Assembly (NCBI RefSeq): GCF_013449685.1
Contig: NZ_JACDSF010000033.1
Coordinates: 36,419 to 100,418 of the forward strand
DNA length: 64,000 bases
Direction of reading: 5' to 3'
From: Pectobacterium brasiliense
Lineage (GTDB): Bacteria > Pseudomonadota > Gammaproteobacteria > Enterobacterales > Enterobacteriaceae
The notes below the pieces were generated by a model that was not told the DNA's origin, made no database searches, and was given only the letters and a program-made list of their open reading frames with translations. Position numbers and translations under genes: made by a program. The stretch's first letter is position 1, and the number at the start of each line of letters is the position of its first letter. This document shows positions 62,773 through 64,000 of the stretch, piece after piece.

Positions 62773-63075
62773 TTACTTCAACGATCGTAGCTCTTTTTGA
62801 AAGTCTTCACTTAACCGCCCCTTGTTTTTAACCACAACTCGACCACCTGATCCAATTTTCTCAGCCAACAGAGCAAGCTCTCTGGCATGACGATCTTCCC
62901 AACCATGCTGTTTAGCCCATGTAGAAATTTCATCATATTCAAGCCTAATACTTAACTTATGTAGGTACTTGAATACCTCTTTTGCGGTGCTTTCATCCAA
63001 TGGATGAGCAAGGCCTGAAGAAATATTAGTAACAATCTGAAGATGTTCTAAAGCCCGCTCTAATGCAGCATTCAT
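62773..63075 (-). CDS. DUF1889 (YoaC-like) protein
   Basis: A 100-residue soluble helical protein. LDESTAKEVFKYLHKL, WEDRHARELALLAEKIGSGGRVVVKN and the ending FQKELRSLK resemble the DUF1889 family, E. coli YoaC, of unknown function. The start MNAALERALEHLQ (ATG ending at 63075) has AAAGGAAAT upstream; a 12-codon extension is rejected. It is monocistronic and converges on fis across an AT-rich gap. Confidence 0.75.
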   Translation of the reverse strand: MNAALERALEHLQIVTNISSGLAHPLDESTAKEVFKYLHKLSIRLEYDEISTWAKQHGWEDRHARELALLAEKIGSGGRVVVKNKGRLSEDFQKELRSLK

Positions 63076-63320
63076 ATGATTTCCTTTCAGTTGCCTTTGA
63101 AATATAACCATATCATTAGTGCATTATTGTGCTAAATATTTCGACACAGTATTGGCGGGCCACCAAACTAAATGACGCAGGTAAGGGCGCTGCGAAGTAG
63201 CCCCTCATTATCATCTTTATATGAATTGACATACGCGTAAACTATTGTAATTCCACTCATAAAATGCCTAACCCCTCCGATAATGTAAGTTACTAGTCTT
63301 TATCGTGAGCAGAAGAAATT

Positions 63321-63623
63321 ATGGAAATGAAATTTCGAGTGATTGTACTTGGTTTAAGCATCATTTTTGGCGTGCCTATCTCCATCCTTGGTTATGAGTG
63401 GATGATGGTCAAACTGAATAAGCAGACGCTAAATTGTATCTCTGATGTACATCATGCCGTTATGTCATTATCAATGGCAGAAGGCGCACACCCGGATGAC
63501 TGGGAAGAACAGGGCGGGATTCCACTTTGCTTAAAACGCATACAATTCAAGAAATTTGATAATACCCATATATTAATAACCTTTTATCAATCGGTAATTA
63601 TGTATCTGACGTGCATTCTTTGA
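63321..63623 (+). CDS. Small membrane or exported protein of unknown function
   Basis: I do not recognise this 100-residue protein. It opens with a hydrophobic segment (about 5-27, FRVIVLGLSIIFGVPISILGYEW) suitable as a signal anchor. A polar part has two cysteines (C39, C70) before a hydrophobic C-terminal end (TFYQSVIMYLTCIL). AGAAGAAA lies upstream of the ATG; a second ATG two codons later is possible. Base composition is AT-rich compared with fis. It might be truncated, since the last residues look unlike a normal soluble end. Confidence 0.5.
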   Translation: MEMKFRVIVLGLSIIFGVPISILGYEWMMVKLNKQTLNCISDVHHAVMSLSMAEGAHPDDWEEQGGIPLCLKRIQFKKFDNTHILITFYQSVIMYLTCIL

Positions 63624-63850
63624 ACTGAAATCGTATCTATTTTGAGCATAATAACCACACAAAGTGAGTTAGATCTCGCCCTGCTGGGAAGAAAGGCATA
63701 AATCATTCAGTTCCTGCGGAGAAAATATTGATATTCGTAAAGGAAGTGTTGAATTTTTGAGAGAAGAAATTAGTAGAAAACAGCTCCAGTAAGCCACATT
63801 TACTACGATCCCCCTTCCAGACCTCCGCAAGAATTCGGTAATTGGCCTAG
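63624..63850. other. AT-rich stretch with possible gene remnants
   Basis: No complete gene is convincing here. On the plus strand, short coding-like ends can be read: SELDLALLGRKA ending at TAA about 63700, and ENIDIRKGSVEFLREEIS ending at TAA about 63790. They lie in different frames and could be decayed fragments, but each is too short to name. Confidence 0.3.
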
Positions 63851-63875
63851 TTAAAAAAGCCAGCAAATAGCTGGC
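63851..63875 (-). terminator. Terminator of the minus-strand gene at the window edge
   Basis: On the minus strand GCCAGC/GCTGGC (63870-63875 with 63859-63864) over a 5-base loop is followed by TTTTTT. It is 34 bases after the stop of the partial gene at 63909. Confidence 0.7.
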
Positions 63876-63908
63876 AAAGTACAAAAATAAACATGCATTG
63901 ACGCCTAT

Positions 63909-64000
63909 CTAATTATCATCAGCTAAAACATAAAGTAATGAAGGAACAACCTCACGCATCGCCGTTGGCTCTGTTTCGAGCCTGTAATTAAAATTGTGTA
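63909..64000 (-). CDS. C-terminal end of an unidentified protein (partial)
   Basis: The last 29 residues read HNFNYRLETEPTAMREVVPSLLYVLADDN before a TAG at 63909-63911; the rest lies beyond the window. The residue mix looks like a real soluble protein end, and a good terminator follows on the same strand. I cannot name the family. Confidence 0.5.
   Translation of the reverse strand, partial: HNFNYRLETEPTAMREVVPSLLYVLADDN

Noticed and set aside
63669..63884. Minus-strand open frame of 71 codons
   Set aside because: It covers the terminator hairpin at 63859-63875, has no ribosome-binding site and resembles nothing known.

Overview
The window looks like chromosome of a soft-rot enterobacterium, most likely Pectobacterium or a close relative. 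Almost every gene has a clear enterobacterial orthologue, and the gene order largely follows E. coli (gltBD, sspBA, rpsI-rplM, zapE-zapG-degQ-degS, murA-ibaG-mla, yrbG-kdsDC-lptCAB-rpoN-hpf-ptsN-rapZ-npr, aaeXAB/aaeR-tldD-yhdP-rng-maf-mreDCB-csrD, acuI-msrPQ-aroQ-accBC, yhdT-panF-prmA-dusB-fis). The genus is inferred from recalled sequence similarity and gene order; no search was run.

Layout. 0-2.5 kb: end of gltB, then gltD (ammonia assimilation). 2.6-4.0 kb: a broken SDR fragment, then sspB-sspA on the minus strand. 4.4-9.8 kb: an accessory block lying exactly where E. coli has sspA directly after rpsI. It holds an enolase-superfamily sugar-acid dehydratase, a divergent SDR-MFS pair, a GntR/FCD regulator and a decayed IS6-family element. 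9.8-20.6 kb: ribosomal proteins S9/L13, ZapE, ZapG, DegQ, DegS, MurA, IbaG and the MlaFEDCB lipid-transport operon. 21-29.2 kb: KDO synthesis, the LPS transport ATPase and periplasmic bridge, sigma-54 and its nitrogen-PTS neighbours. 29.4-38.1 kb: rnk, pmbA/tldE, darP, the AaeXAB aromatic-acid efflux pump with AaeR, and tldD. 38.2-49.0 kb: yhdP, RNase G, Maf, the MreBCD cell-shape operon and CsrD. 49.2-54.6 kb: acuI, msrPQ, aroQ and accBC. 54.7-57.1 kb: a second accessory block (an AraC regulator converging on a long-type 2-isopropylmalate synthase) inserted between accC and yhdT-panF. 57.5-62.6 kb: yhdT-panF-prmA, an alpha-carbonic anhydrase and dusB-fis. 62.7-64 kb: an AT-rich tail of small poorly known genes, with a partial minus-strand gene at the edge.

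How the genes work together. Much of the window is envelope biology: MurA, Mla, Kds/Lpt, MreBCD, YhdP, DegQ/DegS, ZapE/ZapG. A second theme is nitrogen and stress control: GltBD, RpoN, PtsN, NPr, RapZ, Hpf, SspA/SspB, Fis. The accessory block at 4.4-9.0 kb is the best candidate for a little-described system. Its genes share one operator-like motif (core GTCNTACAA), found twice between the divergent genes and once, inverted, before the regulator. This suggests a self-contained sugar-acid uptake and conversion regulon that would deliver a 2-keto-3-deoxy sugar acid. The AraC-leuA pair at 54.7-57.1 kb is the second candidate, with direct repeats exactly 21 bp apart ahead of the synthase.

No CRISPR array, tRNA, rRNA, prophage or replication origin was seen.
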